This document shows, in pieces, positions 33,673-44,573 of a stretch of DNA of 64,000 bases. Numbering within the stretch: position 1 is the first letter of the stretch; every line of letters starts with the position of its first letter. This DNA is from Thalassotalea sp. 273M-4 (GTDB lineage Bacteria; Pseudomonadota; Gammaproteobacteria; Enterobacterales; Alteromonadaceae), in the NCBI RefSeq assembly GCF_041410465.1, contig NZ_CP166961.1, positions 2,666,001 to 2,730,000 on the forward strand. Reading direction: 5' to 3'. The notes beneath the pieces are model-generated. The model saw only the letters and a list, made by a program, of their open reading frames with translations, made no database searches and was not told where the DNA came from. A program made the translations under genes and the position numbers.

Positions 33673-34221
33673 TTAAAATGCTGGTTTATCTTCTGTGTTT
33701 TCGTAACGTGCAACACTTGACGTGATTTCGTCACGAGCAGCTTGAGCATCTGCCCAACCTTCAATTTTAACCCACTTGCTTGGCTCTAAATCTTTGTAGT
33801 GCTCGAAGAAGTGAGAAATTTGGTTTAATAATAACTCTGGCATTTCTGTTGCTTCGTTAATACCACGGTAGATAGTAGAAAGCTTGTCTACTGGAACCGC
33901 TAAGATTTTAGCATCGGTACCTGACTCATCAGTCATGTTTAGAACACCGATAGGACGACAACGAATTACTGAACCAGGTAATAGTGGAAATGGAGTCGGA
34001 ACGAGTACGTCAACCGGGTCACCATCTTCAGATAACGTATGAGGAACGTAACCGTAGTTAGTTGGGTAGTGCATACAAGTTGACATGAAACGGTCAACAA
34101 AAATAGCGCCAGATTCTTTGTCTACTTCGTATTTAACTGGATCTGCATGTGCTGGGATTTCGATAATTACATTGATTTCTTCTGGTAGATTTTTACCAGC
34201 AGGTACACTATTTAGGCTCAT
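33673..34221 (-). CDS. ppa: Soluble inorganic pyrophosphatase (family I)
   Basis: 182 residues. Hydrolyses pyrophosphate to phosphate in the cytosol, driving biosynthetic reactions. Seen: [26 protein letters not shown], the active-site cluster [12 protein letters not shown] (about 66-77) with metal-binding Asp residues, and [12 protein letters not shown]. The length suits the hexameric bacterial form. A membrane-bound pyrophosphatase gene is divergent 365 bases away. Confidence 0.95.
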   Translation of the reverse strand: MSLNSVPAGKNLPEEINVIIEIPAHADPVKYEVDKESGAIFVDRFMSTCMHYPTNYGYVPHTLSEDGDPVDVLVPTPFPLLPGSVIRCRPIGVLNMTDESGTDAKILAVPVDKLSTIYRGINEATEMPELLLNQISHFFEHYKDLEPSKWVKIEGWADAQAARDEITSSVARYENTEDKPAF

Positions 34222-34586
34222 TGCTCTTCCTGTGTGGTACGTGAATTTTGAAAGGCGTTATTATAACCGTTTTAAATTTTAATTCGACAATTTCGCTATA
34301 AAAACCGTCAATTATTTTCAACTTTGATTATTTGGCAGAAATTGCGCTGTTTTGGTGCTTTCAGCGTTTATCGCAGAATAAATGCAAACCATTAATTTAC
34401 ATACAATAATTAGCAAACATTGCGACCAATCAAAATAAACCACTTAAAATTCATACAGTAACAAATAATAGTCTATATTGTAGTTAGGGTTGTTTTAGAT
34501 CCTTTTTTTGGTGCTCTAAAATAATGAATTACAACGATAAATCATGGGCCCCTCCCATCATTTGAACAATAATAATTGGGTACTTT
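34222..34586. other. Divergent promoter region of ppa and hppA
   Basis: AT-rich, no open frame. It must hold both promoters. I saw no clear operator, hairpin or riboswitch. TATATTGTAG at about 34473-34482 could be a -10 for hppA. Confidence 0.45.
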
Positions 34587-36581
34587 ATGGAAAACTTACT
34601 TTATTTACCCCCTGTATTTGGCATCGCCGGCTTAATTGTCGCGTTTATGCTTTATCGGGTGATCAAATCTTACGATGCTGGTAGTGATGTTTTAAAAAAG
34701 ATTGCCAGTCAAATTCACATCGGTGCGATGGTCTTTATGCACCGCGAATACAAAATGTTATTTCTTTTTGCGCTGGTTTTATTTGTCTTATTATTTTTCT
34801 TTGTTAGTCAAAACACCGCACTAGCTTTTATTGTTGGTGCAATTTCTTCTGCTCTTGCTGGTTACATCGGTATGTTTACGGCCACCAAAGCCAATGTTCG
34901 CACCACTAACGCGGCACATACTAAAGGTTCTTCGGTTGCTTTAACCATTGCCTTCTTCGGTGGTTCGATTATGGGTCTATGTGTTGCATCACTAGGTTTA
35001 ATCGGCTTAGGAAGTTTGTACTGGTATTTTGGTGGTGATCCTCAAACAGCACACTATATTCATGGTTTTGGCATGGGGGCGTCCTGTGTTGCATTATTCT
35101 CTCGTGTTGGTGGTGGTATTTATACCAAAAGTGCCGATGTGGGCGCTGATTTAGTCGGTAAAATTGAAGCAGGGATCCCAGAAGATGATCCTCGTAACCC
35201 TGGCGTAATTGCCGATAATGTTGGTGATAACGTCGGTGATGTGGCGGGTATGGGGTCTGATATTTTCGAATCCTATTGTGGCTCTATGATCGCGTCTATT
35301 GCGATAGCCTCAACCATGGTGATTGATACTTTAGGGTCTCGTTCTTCTCTGATGGCACTGCCATTAATGTTGGCATCCCTTGGTTTAGTTTGTTCTATTT
35401 TGGGCATTCTACTGGTCAAAATAATGTCTTCAAGTCGCGCTGAGCTTGCCTTGCGCGCAGGGACCATTGTGGCCGCATTGCTATTTATTGTATCGTCGTA
35501 CTTCTTGGTAGGCATCTTAGGTGTTAACCATTACGTATGGGGCGCGGTGTTAACGGGTGCCATAGGCGGTATTATTATTGGTTTAGTGACGGAATATTAC
35601 ACCTCAAGTAGCCCGGTTCGAAAAATTGCCAAGTCGGGTGAAACCGGTTCTGCCACGGTGATGATCACAGGTTTATCGGTTGGTATGGAATCGGTTGTAG
35701 TTCCTATTTTAACCATTTCTGCCATTATTTATGCCTCTACCGAATTTGCCGGTCTTTATGGTGTCGGCATAGCTGCCGTTGGTATGTTAGCAACCGTTGG
35801 CATTACCATGGCCATTGACGCCTACGGCCCTGTTGCCGATAACGCCGGTGGTATTGCCGAAATGGCAGGTCTTGGCGAAGAGACCCGCAATATTACCGAC
35901 TCGTTAGATGAATTAGGCAATACGACAGCGGCGATTGGTAAAGGCTTTGCGATTGGTGCTGCAGCCCTAGCAGCGCTTGCTATTATTGCCGCTTACGTTG
36001 AAACCATGACCTTAAAAATCCCCAACTTTAGCTTACACCTTGGAGATCCTCAGGTGTTAATTGGTTTGTTTATTGGCGGTATGGTGCCATTTTTAATTGC
36101 TTCCATTACCATGACAGCGGTGGGTGATGCGGCCTTTGAGATGATCCATGAAATTCGTCGCCAATTTAGAGAAATTGACGGGTTATTAGAAGGTAAAGCT
36201 GATCCAGACACCGCTCGCTGTGTAGATATTGCCACGACTGCGGCACTGAAAAAAATGATTTTACCAGGAATTATTGCAGTGGCCGTGCCCGTTGTTGTTG
36301 GCTTTGGCATTAGCCCACAAGCCTTAGGCGGTATGTTAGGTGGTGCGTTATTAGGCTGTGTTCTTATGGCCTTAATGATGGCTAACGCTGGTGGTGCATG
36401 GGATAACGCCAAAAAATACGTTGAAAAAGGTAACCTTGGTGGCAAAGGCAGTGACACCCATGCCGCAACCGTTGTTGGCGATACCGTAGGCGACCCGTTT
36501 AAAGATACTTCTGGCCCATCAATGAACATTTTAATTAATGTGATGGCGATTGTATCTTTGGTTATTGCGCCTGTTTTATAG
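34587..36581 (+). CDS. hppA: Membrane-bound ion-translocating pyrophosphatase, K+-dependent type
   Basis: 664 residues and about 16 membrane segments. It couples pyrophosphate hydrolysis to pumping H+ or Na+ out of the cytosol. Catalytic Asp/Lys motifs are present: [36 protein letters not shown] and [14 protein letters not shown]. The segment [14 protein letters not shown] has Ala where K+-independent enzymes have Lys, so the K+-dependent subfamily is indicated. The ion (H+ or Na+) cannot be assigned by eye. Monocistronic, with a terminator after it. Confidence 0.92.
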   Translation: MENLLYLPPVFGIAGLIVAFMLYRVIKSYDAGSDVLKKIASQIHIGAMVFMHREYKMLFLFALVLFVLLFFFVSQNTALAFIVGAISSALAGYIGMFTATKANVRTTNAAHTKGSSVALTIAFFGGSIMGLCVASLGLIGLGSLYWYFGGDPQTAHYIHGFGMGASCVALFSRVGGGIYTKSADVGADLVGKIEAGIPEDDPRNPGVIADNVGDNVGDVAGMGSDIFESYCGSMIASIAIASTMVIDTLGSRSSLMALPLMLASLGLVCSILGILLVKIMSSSRAELALRAGTIVAALLFIVSSYFLVGILGVNHYVWGAVLTGAIGGIIIGLVTEYYTSSSPVRKIAKSGETGSATVMITGLSVGMESVVVPILTISAIIYASTEFAGLYGVGIAAVGMLATVGITMAIDAYGPVADNAGGIAEMAGLGEETRNITDSLDELGNTTAAIGKGFAIGAAALAALAIIAAYVETMTLKIPNFSLHLGDPQVLIGLFIGGMVPFLIASITMTAVGDAAFEMIHEIRRQFREIDGLLEGKADPDTARCVDIATTAALKKMILPGIIAVAVPVVVGFGISPQALGGMLGGALLGCVLMALMMANAGGAWDNAKKYVEKGNLGGKGSDTHAATVVGDTVGDPFKDTSGPSMNILINVMAIVSLVIAPVL

Positions 36582-36613
36582 GCTTTAATTAACTCAAACA
36601 GAGCACATTTTAA

Positions 36614-36648
36614 AAAGGCTTGAAGCCCTATTCTTCAAGCCTTTTTTA
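36614..36648 (+). terminator. Rho-independent terminator of hppA
   Basis: A 12-base stem, AAAGGCTTGAAG / CTTCAAGCCTTT, followed by TTTATT. Confidence 0.92.
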
Positions 36649-36668
36649 TTGCCCGTTAACACAGACAA

Positions 36669-37409
36669 TTAAATGCCATCACCGTCTGTGTGTAATCCAC
36701 ATTCTCGCTGTCGCCCACTAAAACGGGTATCTTGTTCATTCATGCTTTGACTTAACGGTTTGGTTGAGTGGGTATCCCCAACCGATACATAGCCTTGCTC
36801 CCATAAGGGATGATACGGTAACTGATGTTTTTGCAAATATTGGTGGACGTCTTTATTTGACCAGTCAATTATCGGATGCACCTTAAATCGCCCTCGTAAT
36901 ATTTCGACCACCGACAGCCCTTTGCGGTGTTCTGTTTGGCTGCGACGTACGCCAGAAAACCACGTCTGAACCTGTAAATTGGTTAATCCTTGCTCCAACG
37001 GCTGCACTTTATTGAGTTGGTTATATTGTGTAAGCTCAGCATCGCCCATTTCCCATAGGCGGCCGTAACGTGCTCGTTGCCACGCTGGTGAGAGTTCAGC
37101 CCGAAAAACGTGTAAATTTAACTTTAAACGCTCTGTTAATTGGTCAACAAAACGATAAGTTTCTTCAAACAAGTAGCCAGTGTCGGTGAGTAATACCGGT
37201 ATATCGGGCTTTATTTGGGTCATCATATGCAGCATCACCGCTGACTGAATGCCAAAGCTTGATGTTAAGGCAAAATGTTGCGGTAGGTGTTGCATCGCCC
37301 ATTCAATCCGCTGATCCGCATTCATCGCTTCAAGGCGTTCATTCCATTGCTTGAGCCGACCATCTGACACCGTATCCACAAGGTTATTATTGCATGCAAG
37401 GTTAGCCAT
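36669..37409 (-). CDS. cysH: Phosphoadenosine phosphosulfate (PAPS) reductase
   Basis: About 246 residues from the ATG at 37409, which overlaps the cysI stop by eight bases (ATGGCTAA) and has AAGAGAGA upstream; a longer frame within cysI is less likely. CysH reduces PAPS to sulfite with thioredoxin. Seen: [13 protein letters not shown] (PP-loop), [24 protein letters not shown] and the C-terminal catalytic ECGLH. The extra Cys pairs of Fe-S APS reductases are absent, so PAPS is the expected substrate. Third gene of cysJIH. Confidence 0.94.
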   Translation of the reverse strand: MANLACNNNLVDTVSDGRLKQWNERLEAMNADQRIEWAMQHLPQHFALTSSFGIQSAVMLHMMTQIKPDIPVLLTDTGYLFEETYRFVDQLTERLKLNLHVFRAELSPAWQRARYGRLWEMGDAELTQYNQLNKVQPLEQGLTNLQVQTWFSGVRRSQTEHRKGLSVVEILRGRFKVHPIIDWSNKDVHQYLQKHQLPYHPLWEQGYVSVGDTHSTKPLSQSMNEQDTRFSGRQRECGLHTDGDGI

Positions 37410-39144
37410 GAAAGTCTCTCTTACTGACAATAACTTCTGGCACAATGCCTTGGCGAATCACAAAGTCACCAAAGTCTTCACCTGCTTGCCTTTTTTTCGC
37501 CCACTGGCCTATTAGTTGATCTAAGGTAGTCAAAATATCGCCAGAGCTTTTATTTTCTAGGTACAACTTAGGTATGCGGGTACCAATTTTATTGCCCCCT
37601 AAATACAGATTGTATTTATCTGGCGCACGCCCCACCAAGCCAATTTCAGCGAGCATGGCTCGGCCACAACCATTTGGGCAACCCGTTACCCGAAAAATAA
37701 CATGCTCATTAGCCACATTATGTTTCACCAATAAGGCTTCAAGTTGGCTAACATAGCCGGGTAAAAAGCGTTCGGCTTCGGCCATCGCCAGCGGACACGT
37801 TGGAAACGCCACACAAGCCATTGAATTTTGTCTTTGCTTGGTTTGACTGTCGACGATTAAACCGTGATCTCTGGCAAGAGACTCTATTTGCGCTTTACTT
37901 TCTGGCGCGACTTTTGCCACGATTAAGTTTTGATTGGCGGTCATGCGAAAATCACCTCGATGCACTTTGGCGATTTCTCTTAACCCCGTTTTTAATGGCG
38001 CTATATCGGTGTCTTTAATGCGACCATTTTCAATAAACAAGGTTAAATGATACTTATCATCAATGCCCTTCACCCAACCTATGTTGTCACCCCTTGAGGT
38101 AAATTCATAAGGCATAGATGGGGCAAATGTCGTATTGGCTCTGGCTTCTACTTCGTGTTTAAAGGTGTCAATGCCCACTCTGTCTAAGGTGTATTTGGTT
38201 TTAGCATTTTTTCGATTTACCCGGTTGCCCCAATCCCGTTGGGTGGTGACTACCGCTTCAGCAACTTCGAGGGTTTTGTTAAGAGGAATAAAACCAAAAT
38301 CATCGGCTTTTCTTGGATAAGTTGAGGTATCACCAAAGGTCATGGCTAAGCCACCTCCAACCAAAACATTAAAGCCAATTAACTGTTCACCATCGCTAAT
38401 GGCAACAAAATTTAAATCATTGGCATGCACATCGACATCGTTATTTGGTGGAATAACCACGGTGGTTTTAAACTTTCTCGGTAAATAGGTTTTGCCTAAA
38501 ATTGGCTCGATATTGTCTTGCTCTGTTTCTTCTATTTTTTCTCCATCAAGCCAAATTTCAGCATAAGCACGCGCTTTAGGGAGCAAGTGCTCACTTATTT
38601 TTACCGCCCATTCATAGGCTTGTTGATGTAGAGCAGATTCAATGGGGTTAGACGTACATAAGACATTGCGATTAACATCGCCCGCAGTTGCGATAGAGTC
38701 GATGCCAATTTTATTTAAGGTTTGATGCATCAATTTGATATCAGGTTTTAATACCCCATGAAACTGAAAGGTTTGCCGAGTGGTTAAACGTATCGACCCA
38801 TATGAGGTATGCTGCTTGGCAAACTCGTCAATAGCCAACCACTGTGTTGGCGTAATGATACCGCCAGGCATGCGAGCCCTAAGCATAACATTGTGCAGTG
38901 GCTCTAATTTTTGTTTGCTTCTTTCGGCGCGAATATCGCGGTCATCTTGCTGATACATACCGTGAAAACGGATCAGTTGAAAGTTATCGCTGCTAAAGCC
39001 CCCTGTAATAGGGTCAAGCAAGTCTTGCGCAATGCTACCACGTAAAAAATTACTGTTTGCTTTAATGCGTTCGTTATCGGCCAGTTTACCTTTAACCACA
39101 TATGGGTTCGCACTTGTGCTTTGGTTTGAGTCTTTTACCGCCAT
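37402..39144 (-). CDS. cysI: Sulfite reductase (NADPH) hemoprotein subunit
   Basis: 580 residues. Binds siroheme and a 4Fe-4S cluster and reduces sulfite to sulfide by six electrons. The cluster Cys motifs are [17 protein letters not shown] and [13 protein letters not shown] in the C-terminal part. The siroheme-binding Arg-rich segments ([13 protein letters not shown]) are present. The start ATG overlaps the cysJ stop as TAATG, so translation is coupled, and its own stop overlaps cysH. Confidence 0.95.
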   Translation of the reverse strand: MAVKDSNQSTSANPYVVKGKLADNERIKANSNFLRGSIAQDLLDPITGGFSSDNFQLIRFHGMYQQDDRDIRAERSKQKLEPLHNVMLRARMPGGIITPTQWLAIDEFAKQHTSYGSIRLTTRQTFQFHGVLKPDIKLMHQTLNKIGIDSIATAGDVNRNVLCTSNPIESALHQQAYEWAVKISEHLLPKARAYAEIWLDGEKIEETEQDNIEPILGKTYLPRKFKTTVVIPPNNDVDVHANDLNFVAISDGEQLIGFNVLVGGGLAMTFGDTSTYPRKADDFGFIPLNKTLEVAEAVVTTQRDWGNRVNRKNAKTKYTLDRVGIDTFKHEVEARANTTFAPSMPYEFTSRGDNIGWVKGIDDKYHLTLFIENGRIKDTDIAPLKTGLREIAKVHRGDFRMTANQNLIVAKVAPESKAQIESLARDHGLIVDSQTKQRQNSMACVAFPTCPLAMAEAERFLPGYVSQLEALLVKHNVANEHVIFRVTGCPNGCGRAMLAEIGLVGRAPDKYNLYLGGNKIGTRIPKLYLENKSSGDILTTLDQLIGQWAKKRQAGEDFGDFVIRQGIVPEVIVSKRDFHG

Positions 39145-40949
39145 TAGTATACGTCCTTTTGATAACGCTTATTGAGCCGAAGGTTTTTAAGGTAGTCTTC
39201 TGCTTGTTCAAGGCTTTTATTGCCATGCTTAATAATGATGTTTTGTAATGCGCTATGAACATCTTTAGCCATGTTTGACATGTCGCCACAGATATAAAGG
39301 TAAGCTCCTTGCTCTAACCAGTTAAATACTTCTTCACCTGCCGCTTCAAGTTTGTGCTGAACATAGACTTTGTTGGCTTGATCGCGAGAAAAGGCCAAAT
39401 CAAGACGTGTTAATACACCCGATTTTAAATAAGCTTGCCATTCCACTTGATATAAGAAGTCTTGGGTAAAGGTTTGATCGCCAAAGAACAACCAATTTTT
39501 ACCCGTTGCACCTGTTGCTTCTCGCTCTTGCATAAAGCTTCGAAATGGCGCAATGCCGGTACCTGGTCCTATCATAATAATGTCTTTAGCGGGATCGTCA
39601 GGTAAAGAAAAGTGCGCATTAGGCTCAATAAAAATCTTTACTTTCTCATCAATATCAGCGTGTTCAATTAAAAAGCCAGAGGCACAACCGGTTCTTCTTT
39701 CACCATCTTGTAAATAAGATACCAAACCAACGGTTAGGTGCACTTCGTCTTCAACTTCCTTTTGACTTGATGCAATGGAATATAGCCTTGGGGTTAAGCT
39801 ATCTAGTAAGTCCACCAACTCTTGCGCACAAACCTTTGCTGGATACGCTTTTACCAAATCAATCAGCTGATACGAATTAAGGTATGCTCGCAAAGCGTCA
39901 CTATCTAAAACCAGTTCATTCAATGCGTTATCTGTGTATTTTGCCCAATGTTCAACCACGCTTTTACTTAACCGTGTGATCTCTAGTTTTTCGCTAAGTG
40001 CATACTCTAAAGTAACTTGAGCACCAAGGTGTTGTACTTGCTCAGCTAAAGACAGCCCTAATGCATTGCACAGTTGCTCCACATTTTCAGCACTATTTTT
40101 AGGCCAAACCCCCAGAGCATCGCCCGGTTTGTAGCGTAAACCAGAGTCCGTTAAGTCTAGTTCAATGTGCTGCACCACTTTATTTGAATCACGGCCGGTT
40201 ATTTTTTGATTGTCTAAAACGGTTGCAAGAAAAGGATGCTCTTTATTGTAAAGAGATAGGCTTTGCCCCGTAGAGGCAGAAATAGACACAACCTCTGCTT
40301 GATTGTTTTTAAAGTCGGTTTGTAAATAGCTTAACGTGGCCTGTTGCCAGTCATTAGCGTCTTGTTGGTAATCTACATCACAATCAATACGCTCATGCAA
40401 AGCGTCAGCGCCAAGCGCTCTTAATCTTTGGTCAAAGTCTTTGCCGGTTTGACAGAAGTATTCATAGCTCGAATCGCCCAAAGCTAATACGGAATATTTT
40501 AGGTGGCTAAGCGTAGGCGCCCTTTTTGAACCAAGGTAGTCATGCAACGCCATTGCATCATCGGGTGGTTCGCCTTCGCCATTTGTTGAGGTAACAATAA
40601 GAATATGGGTTTCTTTTTGGAGTGATTTGGCTTTGTAATCTGCCATATTGACTAGATTGTTTTTGATCCCCATTTCAGAGGCAGTTTGACTGATTTTTTC
40701 GGCAACCGATTTTGCATTACCAGTTTGTGAGCTATATAAAATGGTCAATGTCTGTGCATGAGTTTGCGAGCCAATGTCCACTTGAGCACCTTCGACAGAC
40801 TCTACAGACTGTTCACTTTTGGCAGCCAAATAACCACTCGCCCACGCCAACTGTAAAGGCGTATATTGATGGATCACTTTTTGTAGTTCAGTTAACTGAT
40901 CACTGCTAAGACTTGCACCAGCATCATTTGGGGCTTTTACCAACATCAA
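39144..40949 (-). CDS. cysJ: Sulfite reductase (NADPH) flavoprotein subunit
   Basis: 601 residues. The N-terminal flavodoxin domain has [17 protein letters not shown] and [11 protein letters not shown] (FMN, about 70-210). The FAD domain has [10 protein letters not shown] and GCASGFL, and the NADPH domain has [18 protein letters not shown], with the ending KRYQKDVY typical of CysJ. It passes electrons from NADPH to CysI. First gene of cysJIH; no CysB-like site could be recognised upstream. Confidence 0.95.
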   Translation of the reverse strand: MMLVKAPNDAGASLSSDQLTELQKVIHQYTPLQLAWASGYLAAKSEQSVESVEGAQVDIGSQTHAQTLTILYSSQTGNAKSVAEKISQTASEMGIKNNLVNMADYKAKSLQKETHILIVTSTNGEGEPPDDAMALHDYLGSKRAPTLSHLKYSVLALGDSSYEYFCQTGKDFDQRLRALGADALHERIDCDVDYQQDANDWQQATLSYLQTDFKNNQAEVVSISASTGQSLSLYNKEHPFLATVLDNQKITGRDSNKVVQHIELDLTDSGLRYKPGDALGVWPKNSAENVEQLCNALGLSLAEQVQHLGAQVTLEYALSEKLEITRLSKSVVEHWAKYTDNALNELVLDSDALRAYLNSYQLIDLVKAYPAKVCAQELVDLLDSLTPRLYSIASSQKEVEDEVHLTVGLVSYLQDGERRTGCASGFLIEHADIDEKVKIFIEPNAHFSLPDDPAKDIIMIGPGTGIAPFRSFMQEREATGATGKNWLFFGDQTFTQDFLYQVEWQAYLKSGVLTRLDLAFSRDQANKVYVQHKLEAAGEEVFNWLEQGAYLYICGDMSNMAKDVHSALQNIIIKHGNKSLEQAEDYLKNLRLNKRYQKDVY

Positions 40950-41149
40950 GAATTTCGCTGTCTAATTATTGAACATATTGACAGCATATACAGCCAAAAT
41001 TAAAACATAAAAGAATAGAAAAAGATTTTTTATTCCAAAAAGGAATACTTGAAAGGTAATTTAGTTCAACTGGGATCCGTCATTCAATATGAGAATCTCA
41101 GTCAATAGAATTAATCAGATATTTGGACCAAGTCGAAGGGTATTCAAAT
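40950..41149. other. Upstream region of cysJIH
   Basis: AT-rich; it should hold the cysJ promoter. A TATTCCAAAAAGGAATA inverted repeat at 41030-41046 lies about 80 bases ahead of cysJ and could be an operator. No gene seen. Confidence 0.45.
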
Positions 41150-41192
41150 AAGTGAAAAAATCCGTAACCATTTTGGGTTACGGATTCTTTAT
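41150..41192 (-). terminator. Terminator of the PEP-CTERM gene
   Basis: The stem AATCCGTAACC / GGTTACGGATT at 41159-41186 is followed on the minus strand by TTTTTTCAC. A short T-run on the plus strand makes it possibly bidirectional. Confidence 0.8.
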
Positions 41193-41291
41193 TATTTGGC
41201 TAGGTTACGAATGATTAAACAATGTGAGTTACATTAAGCTTAACCTATGAAGTAAATGAGAATTAAACTTATATGACACTGCTCACTTGTT

Positions 41292-41951
41292 TCAGACAAC
41301 TTTTTTCTTTCTTGAAAGAGCAACGCCCGCTAAACCGAAGCCAAGTATAGCAATACTTAGTGGCTCTGGGACAGAGGCTGTAGAAGTAACATTGTCTAAT
41401 TGAAAAAACGCTGGCCCGGTAAAGTTCTCAGGGATCATCCATTCGAAACTTATGTTAACGGTTTGTCCAACAAATCCACTAAGGTCTACACTGCCCGTCA
41501 TATTTCCTGTATCAAGATTTATGGTTCCTGCTGCCGCAGACAATATATTAAAGTTCGCAAGATTCGGTCCACCTAGCGAGTTTATGTTCACATCGAATAA
41601 ACGATTAAGTGTTGAGCCACCAAAATTTAGCATGTCCCATCCAGCTCTATAATCAAATAAAATAGTGGATGAAGAATCAACCGTGATGTTTTGAGATAAA
41701 CTAATAACGCCAGGGCCTCCTCCATCAAACCCATTCACAGCAGCGAAGTTTCCATCTGTTGGCGATGATAAAAACAAACCAAAACCTGGACTGACTCCAC
41801 TACCGACAACTTGTACAGGATAAAAAGGAGTACTCAAATCTTGAGTCGTCCATCCATTAAAACTTCCAGTTTCAAAGCTCCCATTATTAATAAATGTCGC
41901 GTTTACCGTACCCACAAACATACATAAAATTAAACAAACTAGTTTATTCAT
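41292..41951 (-). CDS. PEP-CTERM sorting-signal protein
   Basis: 219 residues. A signal peptide (about 1-18, ending VNA) leads into a beta-rich body with many Gly, Ser and Asn, resembling a carbohydrate-binding jelly roll (NGSFETGSFNGWTTQ at the start). The C-terminus is a PEP-CTERM tripartite signal: VPEP, a hydrophobic helix LSIAILGFGLAGVAL and the basic tail SRKKK. Known: exosortase EpsH/XrtA-type enzymes process such proteins, usually linked to exopolysaccharide. No exosortase is in the window. Confidence 0.92.
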   Translation of the reverse strand: MNKLVCLILCMFVGTVNATFINNGSFETGSFNGWTTQDLSTPFYPVQVVGSGVSPGFGLFLSSPTDGNFAAVNGFDGGGPGVISLSQNITVDSSSTILFDYRAGWDMLNFGGSTLNRLFDVNINSLGGPNLANFNILSAAAGTINLDTGNMTGSVDLSGFVGQTVNISFEWMIPENFTGPAFFQLDNVTSTASVPEPLSIAILGFGLAGVALSRKKKVV

Positions 41952-41992
41952 TTTATTTCTCGCTCCCTTAATTAAAACATGAAAACTTTTTA

Positions 41993-42008
41993 AGCATAAT
42001 CAATGCCA
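41993..42008 (-). promoter_or_regulatory. Sigma-54-type promoter of the PEP-CTERM gene
   Basis: The minus strand reads TGGCATTGATTATGCT, with GG and GC exactly ten bases apart, as in -24/-12 promoters. The expected start site near 41980 leaves a leader of about 30 bases with a GGGAG ribosome site. Known: PEP-CTERM genes are often controlled by the PrsK/PrsR system and RpoN. Confidence 0.65.
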
Positions 42009-42340
42009 GCTCATCAAAGCCTTACTTTCATTACTCTGCAGCCTTTTGACCAAATTCTATTTACAACAAATGTAAAAAAACTTGACGCAGAAATCCCTAC
42101 AGAAAATATAATTAAATAGCAAAATACTATATATATTAAACCGTTATCATAACAAGTTGATTTGCATTTAAAGTATTCATATTTTCCGTAAGAAAACAAA
42201 CAAGCTTTCTTGCCCTATCTCCTATATTGAGTCAATAAAAATAGGTTATTAGATAGACGACTAGAGTCTAAACCTAAGATATACACTTATAACCAAAAAG
42301 CATATCATCACCAACAATTAAAACCTTTTAGATATATGCA
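42009..42340. other. Intergenic region between the PEP-CTERM and FadL-family genes
   Basis: AT-rich and divergent. It includes the enhancer-side sequence of the sigma-54 promoter and the FadL-type promoter. A 61-codon frame at 42014-42199 (minus) has no ribosome site and overlaps the sigma-54 site, so I do not call it. Confidence 0.45.
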
Positions 42341-43603
42341 ATGAAGTTAAATTTAATCAACTCAACGATTCTTGTAAGTAGTATTGTTTCAAGTACTGCT
42401 TTCGCAACCAATGGCTATTTTCGCCATGGTTATGGTCATAACAGCGCAGCTATGGCTGGTGCAACTACGGCATCGGCGCAAGATGCAATTGCAGGGGCAT
42501 ACAATCCAGGCAGTATTTGGCAACTTAAAGATCAAATCAGTATCGATTTCAGTATTTTTATGCCTGATCGTCAATTTAAGGTTTCGGGTAGCGAACAACA
42601 AGATATTCCAATGCAACAAATGCCATTGGCAATTGGTACCACTGAATCGAACAATAGTGCATTTTTGATTCCAAATTTTGGTTATAAAACCACGTTAAAT
42701 GACAAATGGGCAATCAACATTACGGCCTTTGCCCAAGGTGGTATGAATACAAGCTATGCTCAATCTGTGTTTGGCGCCGGAAGCACTGGGGTTGACCTAT
42801 CTCAGCTGTTTGTCTCTAGCTCTTTTGCCTATAAAGTGAGTGCAGATACCCAAATAGGATTTGCCCCTATCTTTGTGCATCAAAGATTTGAAGCCAAAGG
42901 TGTGGGTAGTTTTGCTAGCTTTTCTTCTAGCCCCCAAGCTCTTTCAAACCAGGGACACGACAACAGCTTTGGTTATGGCTACCGTTTAGGGCTTGTTCAC
43001 AAACTTACTGAACACTTAACCTTAGGTGCCAGTTTTCAAGACATTGTTGAGTTAAGCAAATTTGACAAATACCAAGGGCTGTTTGCAGAGCAAGGGCGTT
43101 TCGACATTCCAACCACATGGAATTTAGGGGTGGCCTGGCAACAAAATGATTGGACACTCACGCTCGATCAGCAAACTATTCAATACTCAAAAGTCGCTTC
43201 AATTGGTCAGGGTTTTATGCCTGCATTTGGCAATATTATGATGGGTAATTCAGATTACCTTCTTGGCGCTGATCAAGGCGCGGGGTTTGGTTGGCGTGAT
43301 ATGAGAATCACTAAAGCGGGCGTTGCATATAATTTGGGAAAGAATACTCTTCGTGCGGGGCTTAGTTATGGTAAGCAACCTATACCCAACTCAGAAGTCT
43401 TATTTAATATTTTAGCGCCAGGTGTGCAAGAGTGGCATTTTACGGCTGGTTTTGAGCATCAATTGAAAAATGGTGATGCCGTAGCGCTCAGTGTAATGTA
43501 CTCGCCGAAAAAACAAATTTCGGGTATTCACCCCGTTAGTCAACAACAAGAGATCAGTTTGTCTATGGAACAAATAGAGCTGACACTCGGTTATCGTTTT
43601 TAA
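42341..43603 (+). CDS. FadL/OmpP1-family outer membrane transport protein
   Basis: 420 residues. A signal peptide (about 1-22) is followed by ATNGYFRHGYGHNSAAMAGATTA, the N-terminal plug segment typical of the FadL family, and a beta-barrel ending in the aromatic GYRF. The family carries hydrophobic molecules such as long-chain fatty acids or aromatic compounds across the outer membrane. The overall pattern is of the OMPP1 type; whether fatty acids are the substrate is uncertain, although fadBA lies 9 kb away. Monocistronic. Confidence 0.85.
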   Translation: MKLNLINSTILVSSIVSSTAFATNGYFRHGYGHNSAAMAGATTASAQDAIAGAYNPGSIWQLKDQISIDFSIFMPDRQFKVSGSEQQDIPMQQMPLAIGTTESNNSAFLIPNFGYKTTLNDKWAINITAFAQGGMNTSYAQSVFGAGSTGVDLSQLFVSSSFAYKVSADTQIGFAPIFVHQRFEAKGVGSFASFSSSPQALSNQGHDNSFGYGYRLGLVHKLTEHLTLGASFQDIVELSKFDKYQGLFAEQGRFDIPTTWNLGVAWQQNDWTLTLDQQTIQYSKVASIGQGFMPAFGNIMMGNSDYLLGADQGAGFGWRDMRITKAGVAYNLGKNTLRAGLSYGKQPIPNSEVLFNILAPGVQEWHFTAGFEHQLKNGDAVALSVMYSPKKQISGIHPVSQQQEISLSMEQIELTLGYRF

Positions 43604-43801
43604 TGACGTAAAATGAGGCGATAAAATATGCGTCCTATTTGCTTCTAGCTTTGTCGTTAAATAACCGATACGCCCCATGAACAAATGACTCTACATATTG
43701 GGTGATGCTCATGGCTATATTATTGCTTTTGAGAGTTTTATTTTGCTAGTAACTGACTGAAATAAGATTATTCGATAGCCATACCGAATTAAGCCGATTA
43801 A

Positions 43802-43840
43802 AAAGGCCACAAGATTATAGCTCTTGTGGCCTTATTTTTA
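43802..43840. terminator. Bidirectional terminator between convergent genes
   Basis: The stem AAGGCCACAAGA / TCTTGTGGCCTT is followed by ATTTTTA on the plus strand and TTTTTAATC on the minus strand. It ends the TIGR04219-like gene and probably the FadL-family gene. Confidence 0.85.
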
Positions 43841-43856
43841 GGTGCTTCATTAAGCG

Positions 43857-44570
43857 TTAGAAATGAATTTCAACGCCCGCAAATAAACCGTCAAAGTTGA
43901 TGTCTGAATACACATCATCAACATCATCAAGCTCTAAATCAACTCTGCGATAACCCGCTTGCAGGTTTACATCAATGAGCATGTTATCGATAAGCTCGTA
44001 AGCGATACCAATTTGGTATTCTGTAAAATTGCTGTCATCAATGGCTAAAAAGTTGCCCTCAGCAATTAAACTTAACCCCGTAAATGGCAGCCCCACTTGA
44101 GCTGAGGCGTAAGCCATAGGTATGGCTTCATCTATATCATCGATATTTAAGCCAGAATCAAAGTCACCGCTGAAATCTTTTGCTGTAATACCTAAGTCGA
44201 TAGAGACTAAATCGTTATCAAATATTTCATAATAAAAGGTGTAATCGGTATAGGTTAAATCGACTTGAGAAAATACGTTTTCAACGCGAAAAGCATCGGT
44301 TTCAACCGCTCCAACCCCCTCGGTATTTAACTTATTGCGCACCAATTTAACGTTTGGGATTAATGGGATCGGGTGTTCTAATGCTATATAAAAACGATAC
44401 TCTGTATCATCTGAAAAGTCATAGTTTTGCAAATCGTTTTTTTCACCAAATGCGCCATCTGCACTAAGCTCCCAAACTTGCCCACCAACATACACGCCAA
44501 GCACATCTGCCGAAGCCGAATAACTTGTTAACAATAACGCACTGGCAATTAATGCCGCTTTCTTGTTCAT
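43857..44570 (-). CDS. Outer membrane beta-barrel protein (TIGR04219-like)
   Basis: 237 residues. A signal peptide (about 1-21) precedes a repeated beta-strand pattern and a C-terminal Phe (VEIHF) expected for BAM-dependent insertion. The start DVLGVYVGGQVWELSADGAFG and the acidic strands (DLELDDVDDVYSD) match the TIGR04219 family as I remember it. Role unknown; the barrel is too small to be a porin trimer of the usual type. The upstream DUF2333 gene ends three bases away and the two are probably cotranscribed. Confidence 0.75.
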   Translation of the reverse strand: MNKKAALIASALLLTSYSASADVLGVYVGGQVWELSADGAFGEKNDLQNYDFSDDTEYRFYIALEHPIPLIPNVKLVRNKLNTEGVGAVETDAFRVENVFSQVDLTYTDYTFYYEIFDNDLVSIDLGITAKDFSGDFDSGLNIDDIDEAIPMAYASAQVGLPFTGLSLIAEGNFLAIDDSNFTEYQIGIAYELIDNMLIDVNLQAGYRRVDLELDDVDDVYSDINFDGLFAGVEIHF

Positions 44571-44573
44571 AAT

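Noticed and set aside
42014..42199. 61-codon minus-strand frame upstream of the PEP-CTERM gene
   Set aside because: No ribosome site, and its 3' end abuts the sigma-54 promoter region.
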